From Provencibacterium sp. (GTDB lineage Bacteria; Bacillota; Clostridia; Oscillospirales; Ruminococcaceae), in assembly GCA_022793895.1 (NCBI GenBank), contig JAAWDS010000008.1, positions 34,417 to 98,416 of the forward strand: a stretch of 64,000 nt of DNA, in the 5' to 3' direction. The notes under the pieces are model-generated. The model searched no databases, had not been told where the DNA came from, and worked only from the letters and a program-made list of their open reading frames with translations. Shown here piece by piece: positions 14,781-22,487 of the stretch (position 1 is the first letter of the stretch; each line of letters begins with the position of its first letter). A program made the translations under genes and the position numbers.

Positions 14781-15864
14781 GTTCCTCCACCTCCTCACCA
14801 GCCGCTTCCGGCTGTACAGTTTGCGTCCGGTCGTCCAGCGCGGCAATGAGGCTGCCGGCGCGCCGTATCCGATAGGAGAGATCCAGCTTGGCGGGGCAGA
14901 CATAGCTGCAAGTCCCGCAATTTAAGCACTGATCCGCATCAAAGCGGCGCAGCATGGACACATTCCCCAGAACGGCCGCTTTATACAGATAGACCGGCGC
15001 AAGCCCCCGCGGACAGACGCGCACACAGCGCCCGCAGCCGATACAATGATAGTTTCGGTCCCGGCGGTCGCTTTTAAACGCCAGCACGGCGCGGGTGGTC
15101 GCCTGGACGGTTTCCTCATCGGGATCTTGGATACATAGGCCGGTCATCGGTCCGCCGGAGATGATGCGGGAAGGTTCCTCGAAGAGCCCGCAGCGGTCCA
15201 GGACCTGCGAAAAAGAGGCGCCTATCTGAACTTCCAGATTGACCGGGTTGGCTACACAGTTGCCCGCTACGGTGACAAAACAGGTGGTTTGCTGGATAGC
15301 CTGATGGATGGCGCGGTAAAGATGGATGAGAGCGCAGGCGCCAATGAGCAGCGTTTCCTCCGGGCCGTCGGTCAGCTTGGCGCGGATCTCGACAGGATAC
15401 TTTCCTGTAATCCTTTGAACGCGGACGCCATATAATGTATTGGGGATATGCAGATGGAGATCCGAAAGGTTTTTATAAACGGCTATGCGCGTTTTAGGCT
15501 CTCCCACCGCCCGCGCGGCATATTGCAGCCCGCCAATCGCCTGCTGAGAGAGCTTGAAAAGCGGATTGAGCTGGCTGGAAACATAGGGCTCATCGTCCAG
15601 CGCGTCGGCCACTACCGCCACCGCTTGGCGCATGCGTGCCAAACGCAGCTTTTCATCCAGCGGGAGGCCGTCCCGCTCATCCACAATTTGAGCTTCAGCG
15701 GCATAGGCGATAATTTCATCCGAGCTGAGGGCCGCCGGATTTTCTGCGGGGGGCAAGGAGAGCGCACGCGTGCCGGCGGGCGAGGTAAAGGCCCGCAGAT
15801 CGCGCGAAAGAGCGGGTTCCTTGTGCTGATCGAGTATCAGCCCTCTGGAAAATAGAAAAGCCAT
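14764..15864 (-). CDS. rnfC: RnfC-like iron-sulfur subunit, lacking the glycine-rich nucleotide loop
   Basis: 366 residues; typical RnfC proteins are about 430 or more. ATG at 15864 follows AAAGGAGG. The C-terminal part has two clear [4Fe-4S] motifs, CIGCGRCVRVCP (Cys274-284) and CLNCGTCSYVCP (Cys313-323), and upstream of them the RnfC pattern ISGGPMTGLCI and VTVAGNCVANPVNLEVQIG (SLBB-like domain). The N-terminal region is shortened, and I cannot find the GGAGFPT-type glycine-rich loop that binds FMN/NADH. It is the first gene of the cluster and starts only 45 bp from the divergent mecA gene. It may still pass electrons, but NADH use is doubtful. Confidence 0.8.
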   Translation of the reverse strand: MAFLFSRGLILDQHKEPALSRDLRAFTSPAGTRALSLPPAENPAALSSDEIIAYAAEAQIVDERDGLPLDEKLRLARMRQAVAVVADALDDEPYVSSQLNPLFKLSQQAIGGLQYAARAVGEPKTRIAVYKNLSDLHLHIPNTLYGVRVQRITGKYPVEIRAKLTDGPEETLLIGACALIHLYRAIHQAIQQTTCFVTVAGNCVANPVNLEVQIGASFSQVLDRCGLFEEPSRIISGGPMTGLCIQDPDEETVQATTRAVLAFKSDRRDRNYHCIGCGRCVRVCPRGLAPVYLYKAAVLGNVSMLRRFDADQCLNCGTCSYVCPAKLDLSYRIRRAGSLIAALDDRTQTVQPEAAGEEVEEHAQSV

Positions 15865-15909
15865 TCGGCAGATAACCTCCTTTGAGGGGATAGGTTTGGG
15901 GGAAAGCAG

Positions 15910-16470
15910 ATGACCATTCAGGCCGTGGATGCACGCCGTGTGCGCATTACGCTCAGCGCAGAGGATATGCAGGCGCTGGGCATGAGCTACCAAGAGCTTC
16001 TGTTTGGCGGCGACCGGATTGGACCCGCTTTGATACGGCTGCTGGCGGCAGCCAAGGAACAGGTAGGTTTTCGCTGTGAAGCAGAAAAGCTGTTTATCGA
16101 GGTGTATCCTTTAGAAGAGGAAGGGTGCATTCTCTATTTCACAGGGCTGCGCAGGCCAGCGCGTTACCGGGTGAAGGAGAGCGGCATCCTGCCGCGTTTG
16201 TTCCTGTTCCGGGATGCGGATACGCTTTGCAGCGCCTGCCGCGCCGTTTATCGCCGGATGTCCCACCGCGTTTGGCACAGCTCGCTTTACCGGCTGGACA
16301 GGGGACAGTATGTATTGTCGGTCTATCCGTTGGACAGCCCGCGCAGCCATGTGCTTTGCCTGCTCGGAGAATTTGGGGAATATATCGGCCAAGGGCGGCT
16401 GTTGGAAAGCGTCATCCGGGAGCATGCAGCACTGCTCAGAGAAAACGATGCCGTGGAAGTCCTCGCTTAA
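15910..16470 (+). CDS. mecA: MecA-like adaptor protein
   Basis: 186 residues, similar throughout to MecA, the adaptor that feeds proteins such as ComK to the ClpC-ClpP protease in Bacillota. The N-terminal domain (1-75) has the family pattern ...VRITLSAEDMQALGMSYQELL and ends in a beta strand LFIEVYPLEEEGCILYFT. After a short linker the C-terminal ClpC-binding-type domain (about 92-186) has FRDADTLCSACRAVY, SSLYRLDRGQYVLSVYPL and LGEFGEYIG. Its RBS GGGGGAAAGCAG is close to ATG 15910. It is divergent from rnfC. Sequence similarity is family-level, so assignment is good but the targets are unknown. Confidence 0.75.
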   Translation: MTIQAVDARRVRITLSAEDMQALGMSYQELLFGGDRIGPALIRLLAAAKEQVGFRCEAEKLFIEVYPLEEEGCILYFTGLRRPARYRVKESGILPRLFLFRDADTLCSACRAVYRRMSHRVWHSSLYRLDRGQYVLSVYPLDSPRSHVLCLLGEFGEYIGQGRLLESVIREHAALLRENDAVEVLA

Positions 16471-16625
16471 GGACGGCTGCTAAACAGCCCGTCTCCGAAC
16501 TGTAAAAGCATCCGGAAAGTCTCTGCCAAGCAACTGCCACGGGAACGAACGGAAAAAGCCCTTAATTTCTATCAAACCTTCCATATGACCGGTTTCCGGC
16601 TGGTAGCAACTGAGGAAAGAGGCGG

Positions 16626-16650
16626 TTCTGGCCGTTCCGGCCAGAATTTT
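16626..16650 (+). terminator. Probable terminator of mecA
   Basis: Perfect stem TTCTGGCC / GGCCAGAA with a 5-nt loop (16626-16646), followed by TTTTGCTCTTT. It is about 155 bp after the mecA stop codon and oriented for plus-strand transcription. Confidence 0.55.
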
Positions 16651-16661
16651 GCTCTTTCCTG

Positions 16662-16694
16662 AGGCTTCACTCAAAACTCTTTTGAGTGAAGCCT
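16662..16694. repeat. Perfect 15-bp inverted repeat covering the rpe 3' end
   Basis: AGGCTTCACTCAAAA, a 3-nt loop CTC and the exact complement TTTTGAGTGAAGCCT. On the minus strand the first part of the stem codes for the last residues of rpe and includes its TGA stop (16667-16669). No U-tract follows on either strand. Confidence 0.75.
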
Positions 16695-17341
16695 GCGGCA
16701 CGGAGCTCGCGCACGGCCTGGGCATAGTCGGGCCGGCCGAAGAGGGCCGTTCCGGCAACCAATACATTTGCGCCTGCCGCAGCCGCTTTAGGCGCGGTAT
16801 GGCAGTCGATTCCGCCGTCTACCTCGATGTCGGGCGCGAGTCCCTGCCGTTCCGCTTCTTCGCGCAGCGCAGCGATTTTAGGAAGCATCTCCTCTTTAAA
16901 TGCCTGGCCTCCAAAGCCGGGCTCGACGGTCATGACCATGACCGTTTCACACTGTGCAAGGTAGGGAAAGGCCGCCTGTGCCGGTGTGGCTGGTTTGAGG
17001 ACAAGCCCGGCCCGGCAGCCGAGCGCATGGATGGCCTTGAGGGTATCGGGAACGGGGCTATCCGCTTCAAGATGGAAGGTAATGCAGGAGGCGCCCGCAC
17101 GAACAAAATCTTCTACGTAACGCAGCGGTTCGCTCAGCATGAGGTGGACATCCAGCTCCAAACGGGTGACGCGATGCAGCGCAGCCGCCACAGCCGGGCC
17201 AAGAGTCAGGTTCGGGACGAAATGCCCGTCCATTACGTCGATATGCAGCATGTCTGCTCCGGCGGCTTCCATCCTCCGCCCTTCTTCTCCAAGAGCGGCA
17301 AAATCGCTTGCCAGAATAGACGGCGCGATTTTTATCTCCAA
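16667..17341 (-). CDS. rpe: Ribulose-phosphate 3-epimerase
   Basis: 224-residue TIM-barrel enzyme interconverting D-ribulose-5-phosphate and D-xylulose-5-phosphate in the pentose phosphate pathway. TTG at 17341 is the chosen start because the product then begins with IKIAPSILASDF as in other Rpe proteins and GAGGAAG lies 8 nt upstream. Metal-binding and catalytic positions are visible: HIDVMDGHFVPN, the His of LDVHLM, VMTVEPGFGGQ and IEVDGGID. It is monocistronic: a good promoter lies at 17459-17487 and a long palindrome overlaps its end. Many Bacillota place rpe after rsgA; that gene is not here. Confidence 0.92.
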   Translation of the reverse strand: MEIKIAPSILASDFAALGEEGRRMEAAGADMLHIDVMDGHFVPNLTLGPAVAAALHRVTRLELDVHLMLSEPLRYVEDFVRAGASCITFHLEADSPVPDTLKAIHALGCRAGLVLKPATPAQAAFPYLAQCETVMVMTVEPGFGGQAFKEEMLPKIAALREEAERQGLAPDIEVDGGIDCHTAPKAAAAGANVLVAGTALFGRPDYAQAVRELRAAGFTQKSFE

Positions 17342-17458
17342 GCGGCTCACTTCCTCATCCGATTCGAGCTCCTTGCAGCATCGGAAGGGTATCCCAAGGG
17401 TAGGGAATATCCAGCCGTTCCAGGTAGGACGGCCTCCGGGCAACAAAAGAGCAATTCT

Positions 17459-17487
17459 ATTGTATAATAAAAATCCGATGAAATCAA
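17459..17487 (-). promoter_or_regulatory. Promoter of rpe
   Basis: On the minus strand TTGATT (17487-17482), 17-bp spacer and TACAAT (17464-17459). It would give a ~110-nt leader before the TTG start of rpe. Confidence 0.7.
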
Positions 17488-17541
17488 CCTTTCGCCGGAA
17501 AATGAAGGTTTTGGAAGGGAAAGATGTGAGAATATGTATAA

Positions 17542-17588
17542 AACTCGCGGCTTCTTCACCGTTTTACTAGGTGGAGAGGCCGCGAGTT
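17542..17588 (-). terminator. Terminator of the 27-kb glycan operon
   Basis: 19-bp arms (AACTCGCGGC... and complement, two mismatches) around a 9-nt loop. On the minus strand the stem ends GCGAGTTTTATAC, a short U-run. It is ~120 bp past the last operon gene and upstream of the rpe promoter. Confidence 0.65.
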
Positions 17589-17706
17589 GTTGAAAAAGGG
17601 CGTGGGGAGAAACAAAGAGATACGGTAAAGAAACGCTTTGTTCGACACACCTGTTGTTATGGATATCTGCGGTGCCAGGCTTGCAGGATAGACCAGCCAG
17701 TACCGG

Positions 17707-17973
17707 TTATTTTTTCTCTGCGTCGTCTTTAAACTCAACGACGTCATCCTCGACCGATTTTTTAGAATTTTCGTCGATGCCGAGCTTGTTTTGAACCTTT
17801 TTCTTCGCTTTGCGCCAGTAAATTCCGATTACGGCGCCAACCGCAATCACCAATCCGGCCACTACCTGGATGGCGTAGGTCATTACGGAAGGATCCAGGT
17901 AGGCAAAGGCGGTAGTGGAAAAGATCAGCATAATGCCCGTTACGAAAAGAATGTGGTTTAAAATCCTTATCAT
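17707..17973 (-). CDS. Small membrane protein of the glycan operon
   Basis: 88 residues, not assigned to a named family. An N-terminal hydrophobic stretch (about residues 5-24, possibly a signal peptide ending FAY) is followed by LDPSVMTYAIQ, a second hydrophobic segment (31-51) and a cytoplasmic-type basic and then acidic tail (RKAKKKVQNK...DDVVEFKDD). ATG at 17973 follows AAAAAGGAG. It is the last gene of the operon, 48 bp after the TagD-oxidoreductase fusion. Its place suggests a helper subunit of the phospho-decoration enzymes. Similar short proteins with an N-terminal YLDP segment occur in clostridial polysaccharide clusters, to my recollection; function unknown. Confidence 0.75.
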   Translation of the reverse strand: MIRILNHILFVTGIMLIFSTTAFAYLDPSVMTYAIQVVAGLVIAVGAVIGIYWRKAKKKVQNKLGIDENSKKSVEDDVVEFKDDAEKK

Positions 17974-18021
17974 TTTTCATACTCCTTTTTATGATAAAAT
18001 AGTTTAAGGAAGAGCAGCTTA

Positions 18022-19380
18022 TTAGAAGGGGGTTATTTGAATCTCTTGTATCCCAACGCGGTTGTAAAATTTTTCAATGATATTTGTAATACCTTTTGAG
18101 ATCTTTCTTGAAAGATAGATGCTATTTTTCTTCGTCTCAATGGATTTTACAAAATTTATAATTTCATAGCGAATACCTTCTCCCTCCAATTGATAAAAAT
18201 GCCGGCGGTTATCCTCTTGATTTTCATATCTTAATTCAAAATAGTCGGTTTTCCACCAAGGAGCCGGTACATATATGTACCCTTTACTTCCTGATACTAC
18301 CAATTCACCCTCTGACTTGATTCCTGTTCCTATTTTTAGAGTTGCTACTGCATGTGGGTACAAAAAATCAATTTTTGTAAAGACATCATAATTTTCAATT
18401 TTTGTGGATAAAGCTGAAGTAATCGTACAGTTCATATAGTCGGTTCCAAGCAGTTGAAAAATAGGAAGCATGGCGGTTGGCCCCCAACTACAAATACTGT
18501 TCCAGGTTTCCCCGTTCTGGCTTCGTACGGAAGAGGACGAATCACTCAAACTTGTACAGGTTGCATCAATCGCAGCTATATTTCCGATCTCTCCGCTTTG
18601 AGCGAGTAGTAACAAACGATAATAGGCCGTTGAATAAGCCGTTTTTATTCCTTCCATTAAAACCAATCTGTTTTCATCTGCAATACGGAAAACTTCGTCA
18701 AAATCATGATCGTTTATGGCAACAGGAGCTTCACATAATACATGCTTTTTTTGTAAAAGGGCTTCTTTGATATGCTGATAATGATTGGAAGGTTCTGAAA
18801 TAATATAGACAGCATCAACCAATGAAAGCATTTTCTCATAATTATCTGTAACGTAAATTCCTTCTGATTTTGCTTTCGCAATTAAATTCTCTTTCGTAGT
18901 GCAAAGAGCGGCTACTTGAATCCCATTGATATAACTGCACTCCTTTTTAAACTTTAACAGAATATTATGATTGCCCACCATTCCTAAACGAATCGTTCGC
19001 TGTTCCGCTCTTATCTCACTGCTTGACACACCGGCCGTGCGCGGTAAGTATATGACCTTGCAATATTCGTTCAAATAATCAAATTTGCTTTCCCAATCGG
19101 ATCCGACGGTAAATATATCAATATTCAGCCGTCTGATATCGTCAATTTTTTGCCCTTCATATTCCTCTACAATAATTTCATCTGCGATTCCAGTTGCCCG
19201 AACCGCCTCAATCCGCTCCATTAAAGACTGTTTAACGTTGATTTTACCCCGTTTCCGATCGAAATCACTGGCAGTAACCCCAACGATCAAATAGTCTCCA
19301 AGGGCCTTTGCTCTTTCAAGCAATTTTATATGGCCATAATGAAGCAGATCGTAGGTCCCATATGTGATTACCTTTGTCAT
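18022..19380 (-). CDS. TagD-like cytidylyltransferase fused to Gfo/Idh/MocA oxidoreductase
   Basis: 452-residue two-domain protein. Residues 1-130 match glycerol-3-phosphate cytidylyltransferase (TagD): nucleotide-binding GTYDLLHYGHIKLLERAK with the HxGH signature at 14-17, RTxG-type VGVTASDFDRKRGK, FTVGSDWESKFD and the closing LPRTAGVSSSEIR. Residues ~132-452 form an NAD(P)-dependent oxidoreductase of the Gfo/Idh/MocA type, with GMVGNHN in place of the usual GxGxxG, and the conserved EAPVAIN (like the family's EKP) near residue 218. ATG at 19380. Such a fusion implies that one substrate is both reduced/oxidised and CDP-activated. It sits between an aminotransferase and a small membrane protein. 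The activated alcohol is unknown. Confidence 0.85.
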   Translation of the reverse strand: MTKVITYGTYDLLHYGHIKLLERAKALGDYLIVGVTASDFDRKRGKINVKQSLMERIEAVRATGIADEIIVEEYEGQKIDDIRRLNIDIFTVGSDWESKFDYLNEYCKVIYLPRTAGVSSSEIRAEQRTIRLGMVGNHNILLKFKKECSYINGIQVAALCTTKENLIAKAKSEGIYVTDNYEKMLSLVDAVYIISEPSNHYQHIKEALLQKKHVLCEAPVAINDHDFDEVFRIADENRLVLMEGIKTAYSTAYYRLLLLAQSGEIGNIAAIDATCTSLSDSSSSVRSQNGETWNSICSWGPTAMLPIFQLLGTDYMNCTITSALSTKIENYDVFTKIDFLYPHAVATLKIGTGIKSEGELVVSGSKGYIYVPAPWWKTDYFELRYENQEDNRRHFYQLEGEGIRYEIINFVKSIETKKNSIYLSRKISKGITNIIEKFYNRVGIQEIQITPF

Positions 19381-19414
19381 CTTCTATACCCTTCGGCTTT
19401 TTATGCCTGCTCGT

Positions 19415-20473
19415 TTAGACATCTATCTCAAAAAATGCCCGGAGGAAAGTTTCCATGGCTTCTTTCGAACCGGTCGAAATGCGCAGATAATCTACAAGAA
19501 GCTCATTTTTAAAGGTGTGCACAAGGATTTTTTTCTCTTTTTCCAGCCGTTCTGCAACTTGCATCGGAGGATTTTTGGTCTTTAACAAAATAAAGTTGGC
19601 CATAGAGCTGCAGCACTCATATCCGTGTGCGCGAAGTTCGGCTAAGGCATGTTCCTTCCCTGCTTTTTCGATGGCGATTAACGTATGAATGAGCTCCGGA
19701 TGGTCAAGGATTTTTTCGGCAAAAAGAAGAGCGAAGGAGTTTACATCAAAAGTAAGCCGGGAGTTATTTACATAGTGAATAATCTCAGGGTTTCCGATAA
19801 TAACCCCCAGCCTGCAAGCCGCCAGCGACATCAGCTTTGAAAAGGTTCGCAGAATGACCGCGTTGGGACGCTTTAAAACATTGCTTAAGAAGGTTTCTGA
19901 ATAGAAATAGTGATAGGCTTCGTCAATGATGAGAACCGCTCCCACGCTTTCCGCCTTATCGGCTATGCGGTTGAAATCGGATTCGGCGTAAACATTTCCG
20001 ACCGGATTGTTTGGGTTCACAAGCGCGACGATCCTAGTGTTCTCCGTTATCGCCGCCAGAATTTTATCAATGTCTATCGTAAGATCCGGTTCGTAGCTTA
20101 TAGAAACGTGACGGTATCCCAACAGCATACAGTTTACCCAGTACATCTCGAACGAGGGGCTTACCGTCACCACGTCTTTTCCGCGTTCGCCAAAGGTTTC
20201 CATCAGATAACGGATAGCCATGTCCGAACCGTTGGTTGCCATTACGTTCTCACGCTTTACCCCGATGAACTTTGCATATTTAAAGAGAAACCGATCGGGT
20301 TCCGGATAGGTCGCTAAAAATTCGGGGGTAATCTCACGAACTACCGAATCAACAAACGCTTTTGGAAGTCCCTCAGGATTTTCATTGAGGTCATACCGGT
20401 GATAGCCGCCGCGTCCCTGCCGGGGAAATATACGGGTTGCGTTTTTAATAGACTCATTTACATAGTACTGCAC
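19415..20473 (-). CDS. HisC/CobD-like PLP-dependent aminotransferase
   Basis: 352 residues, class I/II fold. The start is GTG at 20473 with GGAAGGAG upstream. Visible features are the N-terminal DLNENPEGLP, the NGSDMAIRYL segment, PNNPVGNV with its substrate-positioning Asn, IIDEAYHYF with the PLP-pyridine Asp and TFSKLMSLAACRLGVIIG with the Schiff-base Lys (SK). This looks most like histidinol-phosphate aminotransferase and the related threonine-phosphate decarboxylase CobD. No other his or cob genes are nearby; its operon neighbours are the cytidylyltransferase fusion and the YidC-TagF fusion. It therefore probably makes an amino-alcohol phosphate or aminosugar-like precursor rather than histidine. 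The exact reaction (transamination or decarboxylation) cannot be told. Confidence 0.82.
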   Translation of the reverse strand: MQYYVNESIKNATRIFPRQGRGGYHRYDLNENPEGLPKAFVDSVVREITPEFLATYPEPDRFLFKYAKFIGVKRENVMATNGSDMAIRYLMETFGERGKDVVTVSPSFEMYWVNCMLLGYRHVSISYEPDLTIDIDKILAAITENTRIVALVNPNNPVGNVYAESDFNRIADKAESVGAVLIIDEAYHYFYSETFLSNVLKRPNAVILRTFSKLMSLAACRLGVIIGNPEIIHYVNNSRLTFDVNSFALLFAEKILDHPELIHTLIAIEKAGKEHALAELRAHGYECCSSMANFILLKTKNPPMQVAERLEKEKKILVHTFKNELLVDYLRISTGSKEAMETFLRAFFEIDV

Positions 20474-20544
20474 TTAAATTCTCCTTCCAAACCTGTTTTA
20501 CCGTTGCGTCCAGAAAGCCGGAGAGCCGGGGACCCTGACGCCGG

Positions 20545-22416
20545 TCAGGCGGTTTTGGTATTTGTAAGCTGCAATAAAATATCTCTGGCTCCAACCGCCG
20601 CAGCATTTCCAAAGTGATACCGCTCTTCTTTTCGCACCTGCTCAATGATCTTCCGATAGGCTTCTTGGGACTGGAAAAGCTCCTTCACCGTCTCATCAAT
20701 TTGGGCCAGATTTTCCGGCGGCAAATCCTTGCCGATTTTATTGCGCATGCGCTCTGCAAAGCTCTCGATGCCGATCTTTTTGTATTCCGGGTTCATGATT
20801 TTCATAGGCGTGTGAATAAACAATACCGGACGGCAGGTAGTGAAGCTAAATTCATAGCCAACGCCCGACCAATCGGTTATGAGCAGATCAGCGCTGTAAA
20901 CATTTTCAAAGGAGGAGAACCCGGTTTCGAACGCCAATTCATCCGCATAGGACGCATATTTTTCTTCGAGCCGCTGAATATCTGTAGCATGATGCTTGAT
21001 ATATTGTGGATGGGGCCGCACGACCAATTGATACCCTCTTCCTAACAGGCCGTTTAAGATGCCTTCGATACAGCTTTCCATAATGTTATCCACCTGCCAG
21101 GAGGGGGCAATCACAATCTTGGGACGCTCATTTTTTTGTTTTTTCTGCCGCAACGTTTGCTCATAGTCCCGAAGAAGATGATCCATCATGGGATATCCGT
21201 ATTCCACCAAGCGTTTTTGAGGCAGCCCTTTTAATGTTTCCCATGCGCGAATTTCCCGTTTATCCTGTTCGTTGGCCAAGTAGATGGTATCAAAGTGATC
21301 CAGCGCGCCGGTTCGAAATTCTGTATTGACGCTTCCCAACCCATGACCGGCGAAGATATATTCAATATCCTTGCGGATATAGCTGCGCTTCAGATGGAAG
21401 GTTTCCAGATCCGGCGTCGTCATCACCACAATATCCGCATCCATTTTCATCATCAGCGTGATCAGCTTCTTTTCGCCGATGTAATAGGGGTGGATGCGCG
21501 GCTGCATTTGGGAGATTTTAAATATTTGATCCGCTGGATCGCTGGTAATATAGTGAACGGTCAGGTTGCTGCGCTGTAAGAGCTGTTCAATGAGATCCTC
21601 ATAGTATTTGTAAAATCCGCTCTTCTCGGAGTAAAACACCAGGTGCTTGTTCGCAATCGAGAAAAAGCGCTTGTAATCCGCCTTTTCCCGCTGCTTGTCC
21701 GCCTTAGATACCTTGGCGCCCAGCTGTTCGATTCCCTGCAATTCCTGCCGGCTTTTTTTCAATGCAGGATAGTCGACATATTTTTTTGCCGGAATGAGCA
21801 GATTCATCAAGAGCTGCTGGGGAATGGAAAGAAGATTGCTGCTGATCCAATAGACCCCCGTCCCAATCGAGACAAACGCCCCAAGGAACAAAGAGATCCC
21901 CACAGAAATGGCTCCTGTGCTAAACTGTTCCGCCTTCGTCTGTTCCCGCTGTAAGGGGTTGATATAGTTCTGGGCCCAAGAGAGCGCCAAGGCGGCCGCA
22001 CCGGCGGCAAGAGGCATCAAAAACGCCGCCCCGCCCGCCTGCACGGGAATGGCGTTCAGGACGTGGCTGGTAGAGCCCAACAGATCTTTAACCGCGTTGA
22101 TGACGCCCATGAGGAGGACAATCTGGATGATCATCGGGACGGTGCTTGCCAGCGGATGGTAATGCTCGCGTTTATAGAGAGCCTGCGTTTCCTCTGCGAT
22201 CCGGTCTTTATCCCCATAATACCGGATTTTCAGCCGGTTAAGCTCCGGCATGAGCTGCACCATTTGGATCCCGGTTCGGTGCACCCATAAGGATACCGGC
22301 AAAAGAATGATTTTCGTTATCAGGGTAAAGAAGATGATGGCCAGCAAATAGCTGTCCAGCAATTCATAACAGAACCGCATCAGCCAGTTCAGCGGTTGAT
22401 AGATTATTTCCAGCAT
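20545..22416 (-). CDS. YidC-type insertase domain fused to TagF-like glycerophosphotransferase
   Basis: 623 residues. Residues 1-215 look like a YidC/Oxa1 membrane insertase: TM1 SYLLAIIFFTLITKIILLP, a cytoplasmic hairpin MVQLMPELNRLKIRYYGDKD...YKREHYHPLAS, and further helices. Lys35 stands where the conserved groove Arg usually is. After a linker rich in Lys/Glu (225-255) comes a domain resembling CDP-glycerol:poly(glycerophosphate) transferases (about 260-610): IFAGHGLGSVNTEF, VEYGYPMMDHLL, IAPSWQVDN, VVRPHPQYI and SADLLITDWSGVGYEF. ATG at 22416 after AAGGAGAG. Such an enzyme would transfer an alditol-phosphate from a CDP donor at the membrane face. I know of no characterised protein with this fusion, though uncharacterised ones may exist. 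Confidence 0.85.
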   Translation of the reverse strand: MLEIIYQPLNWLMRFCYELLDSYLLAIIFFTLITKIILLPVSLWVHRTGIQMVQLMPELNRLKIRYYGDKDRIAEETQALYKREHYHPLASTVPMIIQIVLLMGVINAVKDLLGSTSHVLNAIPVQAGGAAFLMPLAAGAAALALSWAQNYINPLQREQTKAEQFSTGAISVGISLFLGAFVSIGTGVYWISSNLLSIPQQLLMNLLIPAKKYVDYPALKKSRQELQGIEQLGAKVSKADKQREKADYKRFFSIANKHLVFYSEKSGFYKYYEDLIEQLLQRSNLTVHYITSDPADQIFKISQMQPRIHPYYIGEKKLITLMMKMDADIVVMTTPDLETFHLKRSYIRKDIEYIFAGHGLGSVNTEFRTGALDHFDTIYLANEQDKREIRAWETLKGLPQKRLVEYGYPMMDHLLRDYEQTLRQKKQKNERPKIVIAPSWQVDNIMESCIEGILNGLLGRGYQLVVRPHPQYIKHHATDIQRLEEKYASYADELAFETGFSSFENVYSADLLITDWSGVGYEFSFTTCRPVLFIHTPMKIMNPEYKKIGIESFAERMRNKIGKDLPPENLAQIDETVKELFQSQEAYRKIIEQVRKEERYHFGNAAAVGARDILLQLTNTKTA

Positions 22417-22487
22417 GATTAATCATCTCTCCTTGAAGGGGAATTAAGGCCGGGATAGCGGAGCCATATGTGATTGGCATAGGGAGA

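Larger units (their letters stand above)
17342..17706. other. Gap between rpe and the glycan operon end
   Basis: This 365-bp stretch holds the rpe promoter and leader and the terminator hairpin of the glycan operon. The part from 17589 to 17706 shows nothing recognisable. Confidence 0.6.

Noticed and set aside
19415..20473. Aminotransferase as part of histidine synthesis
   Set aside because: No other his gene is near, and it lies inside a glycan operon next to cytidylyltransferase genes.
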